Below are positions 25,564-35,581 of a DNA stretch of 42,820 nucleotides, in pieces. Below the pieces are notes generated by a model that saw only the letters and a program-made list of their open reading frames with translations, had not been told where the DNA came from and searched no databases. Source of the stretch: Cryomorphaceae bacterium (GTDB lineage: Bacteria > Bacteroidota > Bacteroidia > Flavobacteriales_D > SKUL01); assembly GCA_007695365.1 (NCBI GenBank), contig REDV01000050.1, positions 1 through 42,820 of the forward strand. The letters are read 5' to 3'. How positions within the stretch are numbered: position 1 is the stretch's first letter; each line of letters begins with the position of its first letter. The position numbers were made by a program, and so were the translations under genes.

Positions 25564-25591
25564 AAAGAGCTTGTTCCTTATTTGGCTCTTT
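25564..25591. terminator. Possible small hairpin between ssb and katG
   Basis: AAAGAGC and GCTCTTT (seven pairs, 14-base loop) have A residues on the left and T residues on the right. It could end a short transcript in either direction. The rest of 25378-25608, about 230 bases, holds no gene that I can see. Confidence 0.3.
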
Positions 25592-25608
25592 ATTTCTGCC
25601 CTCGAAAC

Positions 25609-25639
25609 AAAAAAAAGCGCCCTCATGCGGAGGGCGCTT
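25609..25639 (-). terminator. katG terminator
   Basis: A perfect ten-base stem (AAGCGCCCTC with GAGGGCGCTT, 25615-25639) with a five-base loop is followed, on the minus strand, by eight T residues. It lies 30 bases after the katG stop. Confidence 0.9.
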
Positions 25640-25669
25640 CCTGATATTATTGAAAATTAAACCGGGGGC

Positions 25670-28180
<2,511 letters not shown>

Positions 28181-28182
28181 TC

Positions 28183-28995
28183 ATGAAATACATCTGTTTG
28201 TCTGTTGTTTTGGCCTTTTTAGTCAGCGCTTGCGAGTCCCTGCAACAGGAAGTTTCAAAACAACAGGATCCGCAAATACCGTCGCAGGAATACCTTGTTG
28301 CAGCAACATTATGGGTGCAGCACTCAGCGGAGTACCGCGCTCTATGCTACCAGGCTTACGAATGGGCCGGGTGGCGACTGCAGAATATTTTACAGGATGA
28401 GCCTTCTCAACCCGCGGTGATTCTCGACCTGGATGAAACGGTGCTCGACAACAGTGCTTTTACCGGATGGCAGATTGAGAACGACGAGCCTTTCAGCTAT
28501 GAAAGCTGGGCGCAATGGACGGCCCTTGCCGAAGCACTTGAGGTTCCGGGTGCGGGTGATTTTCTTAGGATGGCCGATTCTCTTGGCGTAACATTGTTCT
28601 ACGTTTCAAACCGCGATACGTCTGCGTTGCAGGAAACCATCCGAAACATGGAGCAATTCAATATGCCCCAACTTAAACCTGAGCATTTCCTGCTCAAAAC
28701 CCACACCTCGGGCAAGGAAGACCGCAGGGCCGAAATTGAAAGCCGGGGCTACGATGTGGTACTTTTAATCGGCGATAACCTGGGTGATTTTCACGAGCAG
28801 TGGGATAAAGCAGATACAGCCACCCGCCAGAGACATACCGATGAATCGCGAAGCAGGTTTGGCTATGACTACATTGTGTTGCCCAACCCCATTTACGGTA
28901 CATGGGAGGGAGCGCTGTACAACTACGATCGCAGTTTGAATGACGCCCAGCGCGATGCTATCCGCAAAAAAGTACTGCGCGTGGCGCCGTTATGA
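28183..28995 (+). CDS. Lipoprotein e(P4)-type 5'-nucleotidase/acid phosphatase
   Basis: 270 residues from the ATG at 28183. It opens with a lipoprotein signal (MKYICLSVVLAFLVSACESL, lipobox VSAC), so it should be anchored to a membrane by its Cys18-type residue. The HAD class B/C acid-phosphatase core is clear: VILDLDETVLDN with the two catalytic Asp residues, FYVSNRDTSALQET with the Ser/Asn, KEDRRAEIESRGYDVVLLIGDNLGDF with the Lys and Asp pair. It hydrolyses nucleotide or other phosphomonoesters in the periplasm, and may recover nucleosides and NAD parts. The nucleoside transporter at 23685 would be a useful partner, although not adjacent. A longer frame from 28132 lacks the signal and is rejected. 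Confidence 0.94.
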   Translation: MKYICLSVVLAFLVSACESLQQEVSKQQDPQIPSQEYLVAATLWVQHSAEYRALCYQAYEWAGWRLQNILQDEPSQPAVILDLDETVLDNSAFTGWQIENDEPFSYESWAQWTALAEALEVPGAGDFLRMADSLGVTLFYVSNRDTSALQETIRNMEQFNMPQLKPEHFLLKTHTSGKEDRRAEIESRGYDVVLLIGDNLGDFHEQWDKADTATRQRHTDESRSRFGYDYIVLPNPIYGTWEGALYNYDRSLNDAQRDAIRKKVLRVAPL

Positions 28996-29004
28996 GGGGA
29001 ATAT

Positions 29005-30483
29005 CTAACGATTCGTGGTTGAATCTGCAGCCGTGAAATCAATCAGAAACTCGATTTCCACTTTGCGGTCGAGTGGATTGGGCTCCTGAGATTTATTGTC
29101 GCCGAGGTAATTCAATACCATGCGCGAGTTGTCAATGCCCGAGAGGGCGATGTAATCGCGTACGCGCTGCGCCCGCATTCGGCTCAGAAGAATGTTGTGC
29201 TCGGGGTTACCAGTGCGATCGGCAAAACCGGTAATCATGACCTTGTAGTTGCGGTTGCGCATGAGTCCGGCAACGATTTCATTCATAATAACCTGATGCT
29301 GAAGGGTGAGCTCGGCGCTGTTTCGTTCAAAAATCAGGGCAACAGGCTGCAGTTTGCGCGCAGAGGAGCTTCCGGATTCTGCGCCGGTTTTCAACTCGCT
29401 GATCATCTGGTGAATTTCGTCAATCTGCTGTTGGAGCCGCGCTTCTGATTCGCGCTGTGCTGCAGGTTGGGTGCGCAGTTCGTTAATCTGGCTTTGCATA
29501 TCCTCAAATCGGTCATTATACTTCTCCATCAACCGGTTGTTTTGCTCAAGAAGGGTGAGGATACGTTCGTTGAAGTCGCGCTGTGCGGGCTCAACGGCAG
29601 CGGTGGCGGCGGGTTGTTTGAGGTCGAGTTTCAGGGGAGGAGGCTCCGGCACATATTCGGGCTCAACACCAAACTCCATAGGAGGAATTTGCTGGTTTTT
29701 TCGGAATACGGGTTCTGGCGGAGAATCGAGTTTGGCAATACGCTGGTTGATGGCGGCAATCAAGTGGTGGGGAGCTTCGGGCAGCTCAAAAAGGGAGTCA
29801 ATGAGCATCATCACCTCTTGCTTGTTGGAGCGTTCCACGCGTGCCATCAGCTGTTCGCTGCGGTCTTTTGGCTCGGGCTCCGCAGTAGTGAGCAGCCTTC
29901 CGTGCATGTCGATGGGAGCGGGGTGGTCCTCGAGCACTTCCTCAAGCTCCCGATAGGCCAGACCTTTAAAGTCAATCAGCTGCCTTTGCAAGGTGTAGTG
30001 ACCAACCCGAGTGCCTGTGGCCGGTGAGGTGGGTTGCTGGTAGTCTATGTCTCGGCCGCTCAGCGAGTGAAGGGCGTGCAATTGCTTTTCGAGCCGGCCC
30101 GAAAACCCCCAGAAGGCCTCCGATGCCGGGTGCTGGTAAAACCCCAGAACGTGTTGCACCAACTCATTAATCCTCGCAAAATCCTCATCGCGGCTTCGCT
30201 TGAATTGCACCTTTCCGGTACTCCAGTCCAGCATTTCGTCGAGGTAAAACGAAAGGGAGTAATCCACGAGATCCATCACGCGCTCTTCGGGCTTTACGGC
30301 CCGCACAGTGTAATGGTTTACAATGTATCGGTGCTCTGTACTTCCCGCAAGTATAAAATCTTGTGCGCCCACACCGGCAGTATCGCCGTGGTAGTGATTT
30401 ACCACGGTAACCTGCTGCGATTGCCCTGGCTGTGCCATGTACAGCATTAGCAAAGCGGTTGATATGTAGGGCGCTATCCTCAT
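29005..30483 (-). CDS. OmpA family protein with coiled-coil middle
   Basis: 492 residues with a signal peptide (MRIAPYISTALLMLYMAQPGQS). Unlike the three OmpA proteins on the left it has no jelly-roll start; residues ~25-280 are mixed helical sequence with Pro-rich linkers (EPEYVPEPPPLKL), residues ~305-365 form a likely coiled coil (NERILTLLEQNNRLMEKYND, RLQQQIDEIHQMISELKTG), and the last ~115 are an OmpA domain (PVALIFERNSAEL, ITGFADRTGNPEHNILLSRMRAQRV, NYLGDNKSQEPNPLDRKVEIEF). Peptidoglycan-binding Asp and Arg are present. It is probably an envelope spacer or anchor. Its gene converges on the phosphatase gene with nine bases between them. Confidence 0.9.
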   Translation of the reverse strand: MRIAPYISTALLMLYMAQPGQSQQVTVVNHYHGDTAGVGAQDFILAGSTEHRYIVNHYTVRAVKPEERVMDLVDYSLSFYLDEMLDWSTGKVQFKRSRDEDFARINELVQHVLGFYQHPASEAFWGFSGRLEKQLHALHSLSGRDIDYQQPTSPATGTRVGHYTLQRQLIDFKGLAYRELEEVLEDHPAPIDMHGRLLTTAEPEPKDRSEQLMARVERSNKQEVMMLIDSLFELPEAPHHLIAAINQRIAKLDSPPEPVFRKNQQIPPMEFGVEPEYVPEPPPLKLDLKQPAATAAVEPAQRDFNERILTLLEQNNRLMEKYNDRFEDMQSQINELRTQPAAQRESEARLQQQIDEIHQMISELKTGAESGSSSARKLQPVALIFERNSAELTLQHQVIMNEIVAGLMRNRNYKVMITGFADRTGNPEHNILLSRMRAQRVRDYIALSGIDNSRMVLNYLGDNKSQEPNPLDRKVEIEFLIDFTAADSTTNR

Positions 30484-30799
30484 GGGAGGGCGGTCATTGT
30501 CAAGTCTGCAAAGTACAAATGTGCTCGGTGCCTACGACAGTAACAACCTACAAATTTTCAAACAGTTGATGTTGATTTGTTCACAATCCAAAAACCTCCC
30601 CTGTTCAGATTTTCGGAATCGGGTGCATACCGCATGTGTTCGGCGCATTGAGCCAAGGAACGGTTTGTTTACAGCTGTTTGCAGTTGGCGGGGTGCAAGA
30701 TGCAAGGCAACCATTTTAGGTGCCTCCCGTCTATACCAAAGAAGCCGACACATAAACAACGGTTGAGGCGGCTTGTAAACAAACAGAAAAATTAAAGCT
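30484..30799. other. Intergenic region before the DUF5684 gene
   Basis: No gene is supported in these 316 bases. A perfect ten-base inverted repeat, GTTTGTTTAC at 30663-30672 and GTAAACAAAC at 30775-30784, spans 122 bases and might be a transposon trace or a regulatory pair. No exact TAnnTTTG box is seen upstream of either gene. Confidence 0.5.
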
Positions 30800-31258
30800 A
30801 TGGAAACGATGAACGGATTAGTTGAATTCTTTGCCGGACTTTACCAGTCGCTCTACGCATTTATGGGTGACGGACTGTTTATCACGCTGGCTGTTTTTGC
30901 CTTTATTGCGATTGTTGCTCAATGGAGACTCTATGAAAAAGCCGACCTCCCAGGATATGCTTGTCTGGTTCCTGTCTGGAACGTGGCCATCTTCCTGAAG
31001 TTGTTGGGCCGTCCCTGGCAGCACATGTTTTACCTGCTTATTCCGGTGTACAACATGTACTTTATGGTGAAACTGTACATTGAACTCTGCCACTGCTTCG
31101 GCAAGCGCAACATTGTGGATTACGTATTGGTAATCCTGTTCAATGGCTTTTATATCCTGAACCTGGGTCTATCGTACGAAGAGAAGTACTACGGCCCCGT
31201 TTACGGCAAGTCAGCCGCCGAAGGCAACAAAGAGGTTGCTTCGGCGCAATTGGCCTAG
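30800..31258 (+). CDS. DUF5684 domain membrane protein
   Basis: 152 residues with four hydrophobic segments (roughly 25-42, 53-68, 75-92 and 105-122). The core WRLYEKADLPGYACLVPVWNVAIFLKLLGRPWQHMFYLLIPVYNMYFM matches the DUF5684 pattern of Bacteroidota, in which similar stretches also precede signal peptidase domains; here no peptidase follows. Role unknown, inner membrane. Its stop overlaps the alaS stop by four bases in a convergent arrangement. Confidence 0.88.
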   Translation: METMNGLVEFFAGLYQSLYAFMGDGLFITLAVFAFIAIVAQWRLYEKADLPGYACLVPVWNVAIFLKLLGRPWQHMFYLLIPVYNMYFMVKLYIELCHCFGKRNIVDYVLVILFNGFYILNLGLSYEEKYYGPVYGKSAAEGNKEVASAQLA

Positions 31259-33867
31259 GCGCTCTCAACGATTTGTCGAGCGGCACGAAGCGCAGCTTCG
31301 ATGCCGCTCGTGTTTTTTCCACCCGCTGTGGCAAAGAAGGCTTGCCCGCCGCCTCCGCCCTGAATGTGCGTGGCGATTTCGCGAATGATTTTGCCAGCGT
31401 TGAACCCCGCGTTTACCGCTTCATCGCCCAGTACCAGGGTCAGCACTGCTTTGTCATCACTCTCAGAGGCGAGCACCAGAAAAAGTTGAGGCAGCTCATT
31501 GCGAAGCTGAAAACACAAATCCTTGGCGGCACCTGCATCCAAATCGGCTTTTTGCGCAGCGAATAGCACGCTGCCTACACTTTCAAGCTTTTGCTTTAAC
31601 TCGTCTTTGAGGTTGGCCGCACCGGCTTTGCGCGCTTTATCCACTTCCTTTTGAAGTTTCGCATTTTGCTCTTGCAGACCGGCAATGCCTTTGAGTGGGT
31701 CGTTGTGATTTTTCAGCGTTTCGCGCACTTTGTTCAGCAGCTCCATTTCCTGCTTTAAGTAGTTGCGCGCAGCCGCTCCGGTCAGCGCTTCTATCCTGCG
31801 TATTCCGGCGGCAATACCCGACTCACCCACAATCTTAAACAGGCCGATGTTTCCCGTTCCGGGCACGTGACAGCCTCCGCACAACTCGCGCGACTCGCCA
31901 AATTCAATCATTCTTACGGTATCGCCGTACTTTTCGCCAAAAAGTGCCATTGCCCCCCGCCTCAGCGCTTCTTCCTGCGGAATGTCGCGGTACTCCTGAA
32001 GCGGCAGGTTGCTTTCAACAGCGTTGTTCACCATGTCTTCAATACGCTCCAGCTCCTCAGTGCTCACTTTGCTGAAATGTGAAAAGTCGAACCGCAGATA
32101 GTCGGGATGAACCAACGAACCTTTTTGCTGCACGTGCGTGCCCAATACCTCGCGCAATGCGTGGTGCAACAAGTGTGTGGCACTGTGATTGGCTGCAGTA
32201 GTACCGCGTTTTTGCGCGTCAACATAAGCGGTAAATACTGCCGATGGGTCCTTGGGTAGTTTATCGGCAAAGTGAACAATGAGGTTGTTTTCACGACGGG
32301 TGTCGAGAATTTCAACACGCTCGTTGGCGTTTTCAATACGGCCCGTGTCGCCTACCTGCCCGCCGCCTTCAGGGTAAAACGGAGTGCGGTTCAGCACAAG
32401 CTGGTACTGCTTCTTTTTCTTCACCGTCACCTCGCGGTAGCGCGTGATATGTACTTCGGAGGAAAGGTGGTCGTAGCCCACAAACTCCACGTCGGGGTTG
32501 TTGGAAACTAACACCCAGTCTGCGGTTTCAATAGCCGTTGCGGCTCTTGAGCGCTCTTTCTGGCGGTTCAGTGCAGCCTCAAATCCCTGCATGTTCACCG
32601 TCCAACCTGCTTCCGACAGAATCAGGGCAGTGAGGTCAATGGGGAAGCCATAGGTATCGTAAAGCTCAAAAGCGGTCTCACCATCCAGTTCTTTGGTGTT
32701 TCCTTTTTGTAGCAGTTCCTCAATGCGTGAGATTCCTTTTTCGAGGGTGCGCAAAAAGGTTTCTTCCTCCTCACGAATCACGTTTTCAATGAGATTTCTC
32801 TGTGCTTTGAGCTCGGGAAAAGCATCGCCCATTTGGCCTTCAAGCACTGCTACAAGCTTATGCAAAAAGGGCTCGCGCAGGTTGAGGAATGAGAAGGCAT
32901 AGCGCACCGCCCTGCGCAGAATCCTTCGGATAACGTAGCCTGCCCCCGTGTTGGATGGAAGTTGACCGTCGGCGATGGCAAAGGCAATGGCCCGGATGTG
33001 GTCGCTTACCACTCTGAATGCCACGTCCTGCTTGCTGTTTGAGGCCCCGTAGCCCATTTCGCATTGTTTTTCGATGGCCTCAATCAGGGGTTGAAAAACG
33101 TCGGTATCGTAGTTGCTTGTTTTACCTTGCAGAGCCATGGCGAGGCGCTCAAGCCCCATACCCGTATCAATGTGCCTTTTGGGCAACGGATGCAACGAAC
33201 CATCAGCTTTTCGGTTCATCTCCATAAACACCAGGTTCCAGACTTCCACCACCTGTGGGTGATCACGGTTTACCAGTTCGGCCCCGGGGGTGTTTTTTCG
33301 CTCCTCTTCGAGGCGCAGGTCAATGTGGATTTCTGAGCACGGTCCGCAGGGTCCTGTTTCGCCCATTTCCCAGAAATTGTCTTTTTTGTTTCCCGGAAGA
33401 ATACGCGAAGGCTCTACAAAGCGCTCCCATAATTGGCGCGCTTCATCGTCGGCGGGTAGTTTTTCGGCTTCATCACCTTCAAATACTGTAACATAGAGTA
33501 GATTCGGGTCAATGCCGTACACGTCAGTGAGCAGTTCCCAGGCCCAGGCAATGGCTTCGTCTTTGTAATAGTCTCCAAATGACCAGTTTCCGAGCATCTC
33601 AAACATGGTGTGGTGGTAGGTGTCCACACCCACCTCTTCCAGGTCGTTGTGTTTTCCCGATACGCGCAGGCATTTTTGGGTATCCGCGATGCGCGGGTAC
33701 CTGGCCGGCTCATTGCCTAAAAAGATGTCTTTAAAGGGGTTCATGCCTGCATTGGTGAACATCAACGTCGGGTCATTTTGAATGACCATCGGAGCGGAAG
33801 GCACAATGGTGTGGCCTTTTGAAGCGAAAAAATCGAGGAATTTCTGGCGGATAGCGCGAACTTTCAT
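31255..33867 (-). CDS. alaS: Alanine--tRNA ligase
   Basis: 870 residues, full length. It charges tRNA-Ala with alanine. The catalytic core has the class II signatures TNAGMNPFKDIFLG and YPRIADTQKCLRVSGKHNDLEEVG, then the tRNA-recognition middle domain, and the editing domain with the zinc-binding HSATHLLHHAL and CGGCHVPGTG motifs; the C-terminal GGGGGQAFFATAGGK C-Ala domain glycine-rich block is also present. The ATG at 33867 fits the family N-terminus MKVRAIRQKFLDFF. It is divergent from the M23 peptidase gene. Confidence 0.98.
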   Translation of the reverse strand: MKVRAIRQKFLDFFASKGHTIVPSAPMVIQNDPTLMFTNAGMNPFKDIFLGNEPARYPRIADTQKCLRVSGKHNDLEEVGVDTYHHTMFEMLGNWSFGDYYKDEAIAWAWELLTDVYGIDPNLLYVTVFEGDEAEKLPADDEARQLWERFVEPSRILPGNKKDNFWEMGETGPCGPCSEIHIDLRLEEERKNTPGAELVNRDHPQVVEVWNLVFMEMNRKADGSLHPLPKRHIDTGMGLERLAMALQGKTSNYDTDVFQPLIEAIEKQCEMGYGASNSKQDVAFRVVSDHIRAIAFAIADGQLPSNTGAGYVIRRILRRAVRYAFSFLNLREPFLHKLVAVLEGQMGDAFPELKAQRNLIENVIREEEETFLRTLEKGISRIEELLQKGNTKELDGETAFELYDTYGFPIDLTALILSEAGWTVNMQGFEAALNRQKERSRAATAIETADWVLVSNNPDVEFVGYDHLSSEVHITRYREVTVKKKKQYQLVLNRTPFYPEGGGQVGDTGRIENANERVEILDTRRENNLIVHFADKLPKDPSAVFTAYVDAQKRGTTAANHSATHLLHHALREVLGTHVQQKGSLVHPDYLRFDFSHFSKVSTEELERIEDMVNNAVESNLPLQEYRDIPQEEALRRGAMALFGEKYGDTVRMIEFGESRELCGGCHVPGTGNIGLFKIVGESGIAAGIRRIEALTGAAARNYLKQEMELLNKVRETLKNHNDPLKGIAGLQEQNAKLQKEVDKARKAGAANLKDELKQKLESVGSVLFAAQKADLDAGAAKDLCFQLRNELPQLFLVLASESDDKAVLTLVLGDEAVNAGFNAGKIIREIATHIQGGGGGQAFFATAGGKNTSGIEAALRAARQIVESA

Positions 33868-33925
33868 CTGTTGCAGAGCGGGTTATTTCTAAAGAATCGT
33901 TAAGGCCGTCTAAAAGGAGGGGGAG

Positions 33926-33933
33926 CAAAATTA
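33926..33933 (-). promoter_or_regulatory. -7 box for alaS
   Basis: Minus strand TAATTTTG, exact match to TAnnTTTG, 58 bases before the ATG at 33867. A TTG (minus strand 33959-33957) is 23 bases upstream. It overlaps the oppositely directed box at 33943. Confidence 0.5.
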
Positions 33934-33942
33934 GATTATTTT

Positions 33943-33950
33943 TACTTTTG
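33943..33950 (+). promoter_or_regulatory. -7 box for the M23 peptidase gene
   Basis: TACTTTTG, exact match, 42 bases before the ATG at 33993. It lies nine bases from the alaS box on the other strand. Confidence 0.5.
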
Positions 33951-33992
33951 CGGCCACAAGCCGCATAGCGTTAGTGCCACTAATCTCCCTGA

Positions 33993-34967
33993 ATGTCCAA
34001 AGTTCGTTACAAGTATAACCCCAGCACCTTAAACTACGAAAAGGTTGAGGTAACCACGCGAGACCGACTTCGCACCCTTGCTTCCTACATGGTTCTGGGT
34101 CTCTTTTTTGCTGCCTTAATCCTGCTTGTGTCGTACACCTTTTTTGATTCACCCAAGGAAAAGATGCTGCGCAGGGAAAATGCTTTTCTGCGCAGCCAGT
34201 ACGAATTGCTGAACAAAGATCTGAGCAGGGTAGAGCGCGTGCTTGCCGATATTGAGAATCGCGACGACAACATCTACCGAACCATATTTGAAGCTGAGCC
34301 CATCTCTCAAAACGTGAGAAACATGGGTGTGGGAGGTATCAATCGCTACCAGCACCTTGAGGGCTACAGCATGAGTGATTTGGTGATTGACACCCGCTAC
34401 CAGTTAGATCGTCTCGAAAAGCGTTTGTACATCCAGTCAAAGTCGTTTGATGAGGTGATTGACCTCGCCAAAAACAAGGAATTGCTGCTTGCATCCATTC
34501 CCGCGATTCAGCCTGTGAACAACAAGGAGCTGAAGCGAATGGCCTCCGGCTTTGGGAACCGTATTCACCCGTTGTATAAAGTGTGGAAAATGCACTGGGG
34601 AATGGATTTTTCCGCTCCGATTGGTACCGAAATATACGCAACCGGCGATGGCGTTGTGAAAGAGGCGAATATTCGAAACTCCCGCGGTTACGGACGTTAT
34701 GTGGTGATTGATCACGGTTTTGGTTACGAAACGCTGTACGCGCACATGAGCAAGTTGAATGTTCGCAAAGGTCAAAAGGTGAAAAGGGGAGAGGTTATCG
34801 GGCTGGTTGGAAACACCGGAACCTCAAGTGCCCCTCACCTGCATTACGAAGTAATCAAGGATGGTAAGAAAATCAACCCGATTAACTTCTTCTTTAACGA
34901 CCTGTCACCGGAAGAGTACGACCGGATGATTGAGATGTCTGCCCATGCCAACCAGTCATTCGACTAA
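33993..34967 (+). CDS. M23 family peptidoglycan endopeptidase, membrane-anchored
   Basis: 324 residues. One membrane helix near 31-50 anchors it in the inner membrane with the rest in the periplasm; a coiled-coil stretch follows (~58-90). The M23/LytM domain at ~185-295 has a complete zinc and catalytic set: H192 (GNRIHP), D205 (HWGMDF), H251 (LYAH) and the HLH pair H282/H284, so it should cut peptidoglycan cross-links. A MerR regulator gene follows after three bases and is very probably cotranscribed, a pairing widespread in Bacteroidota. Confidence 0.95.
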   Translation: MSKVRYKYNPSTLNYEKVEVTTRDRLRTLASYMVLGLFFAALILLVSYTFFDSPKEKMLRRENAFLRSQYELLNKDLSRVERVLADIENRDDNIYRTIFEAEPISQNVRNMGVGGINRYQHLEGYSMSDLVIDTRYQLDRLEKRLYIQSKSFDEVIDLAKNKELLLASIPAIQPVNNKELKRMASGFGNRIHPLYKVWKMHWGMDFSAPIGTEIYATGDGVVKEANIRNSRGYGRYVVIDHGFGYETLYAHMSKLNVRKGQKVKRGEVIGLVGNTGTSSAPHLHYEVIKDGKKINPINFFFNDLSPEEYDRMIEMSAHANQSFD

Positions 34968-34970
34968 TTC

Positions 34971-35321
34971 ATGTCTATCCCGGAGTTTTCTGATACCAAG
35001 CTCTATTACTCTATTGGCGAAGTGGCCGAGAAGATGGGTGTAAATGCATCGCTTATCAGGTTCTGGGAGAAGGAGTTTGGGCTACAGCCCTCCAAAAGTA
35101 AAAAAGGCAACCGGCTTTTTACTTCCAAAGACATTGCCGAGCTGGAGTTGATTTACCATCTCGTGAAAGAGCGTGGTTTTACACTCGACGGCGCCCGACA
35201 GAAAATGCGATCTGACCGGGAAGGCACCGAACGTGAAAAGGAAGTGGTTGAACGGCTTACAAAGGTGCGCTCTTTTCTGCTTGAGCTGAAAGCCGGGCTG
35301 GATAGAACGGGCGGTAGCTAA
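34971..35321 (+). CDS. MerR family transcriptional regulator, short
   Basis: 116 residues, about one DNA-binding domain plus a dimer helix. The winged helix is clear: YYSIGEVAEKMGVNASLIRFWEKEFGLQP, then the RLFTSKDIAELELIYHLVKERGFTLDGARQKM helices. There is no C-terminal effector or metal-binding domain, so its inducer cannot be guessed. It begins three bases after the M23 gene, so it may be part of the cell-wall operon rather than a controller of the carotenoid gene nearby. Confidence 0.92.
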   Translation: MSIPEFSDTKLYYSIGEVAEKMGVNASLIRFWEKEFGLQPSKSKKGNRLFTSKDIAELELIYHLVKERGFTLDGARQKMRSDREGTEREKEVVERLTKVRSFLLELKAGLDRTGGS

Positions 35322-35337
35322 ATCCGGGTTTTACGGG

Positions 35338-35358
35338 TACTTGCGTGATGCAAGTTTG
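35338..35358 (+). terminator. Possible terminator after the MerR gene
   Basis: ACTTGC and GCAAGT form a six-base stem with a five-base loop, followed by TTTG. It is short and lacks a real T run, so it is a weak candidate. Confidence 0.3.
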
Positions 35359-35402
35359 ATTGTAAACAAATCGGGTGGTCAATCACAACCTCAATCACAC
35401 CC

Positions 35403-35509
35403 TTTTGTCATTTCGACCGGAGTGCTGAGGAACGAAGCACGCAGTAGCCTGCCCCGAAGAATTTCGAGGCGCAACTCCTGGTGTCGTTACTTCGGTCGAA
35501 ATGACAAAA
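35403..35509. repeat. Palindromic interspersed repeat (107 bases)
   Basis: The two ends, 35403-35422 and 35490-35509, are inverted copies matching at 19 of 20 positions (core GTCATTTCGACCGGAG and CTTCGGTCGAAATGAC). Ends of the form TGTCATTTCGACC are a familiar intergenic repeat in many Flavobacteriales. No open frame or target duplication is seen; the whole can fold as one long hairpin. It lies between the MerR gene and the CrtD-like gene. Confidence 0.75.
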
Positions 35510-35581
35510 ACTAGTAATGAAGTGCAAAACTCGGACACACATCAATCAGACTCTCTGTTGGGAGCCTCTGAAGGAAAAGCT

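Noticed and set aside
29467-30027. 186-residue frame opposite the fourth OmpA gene
   Set aside because: Antisense shadow; the sense frame has a signal peptide and complete OmpA domain.
34971-35321. MerR protein as a B12/light-type carotenoid regulator
   Set aside because: It has no effector domain and sits in the M23 operon, a common arrangement unrelated to carotenoid genes.
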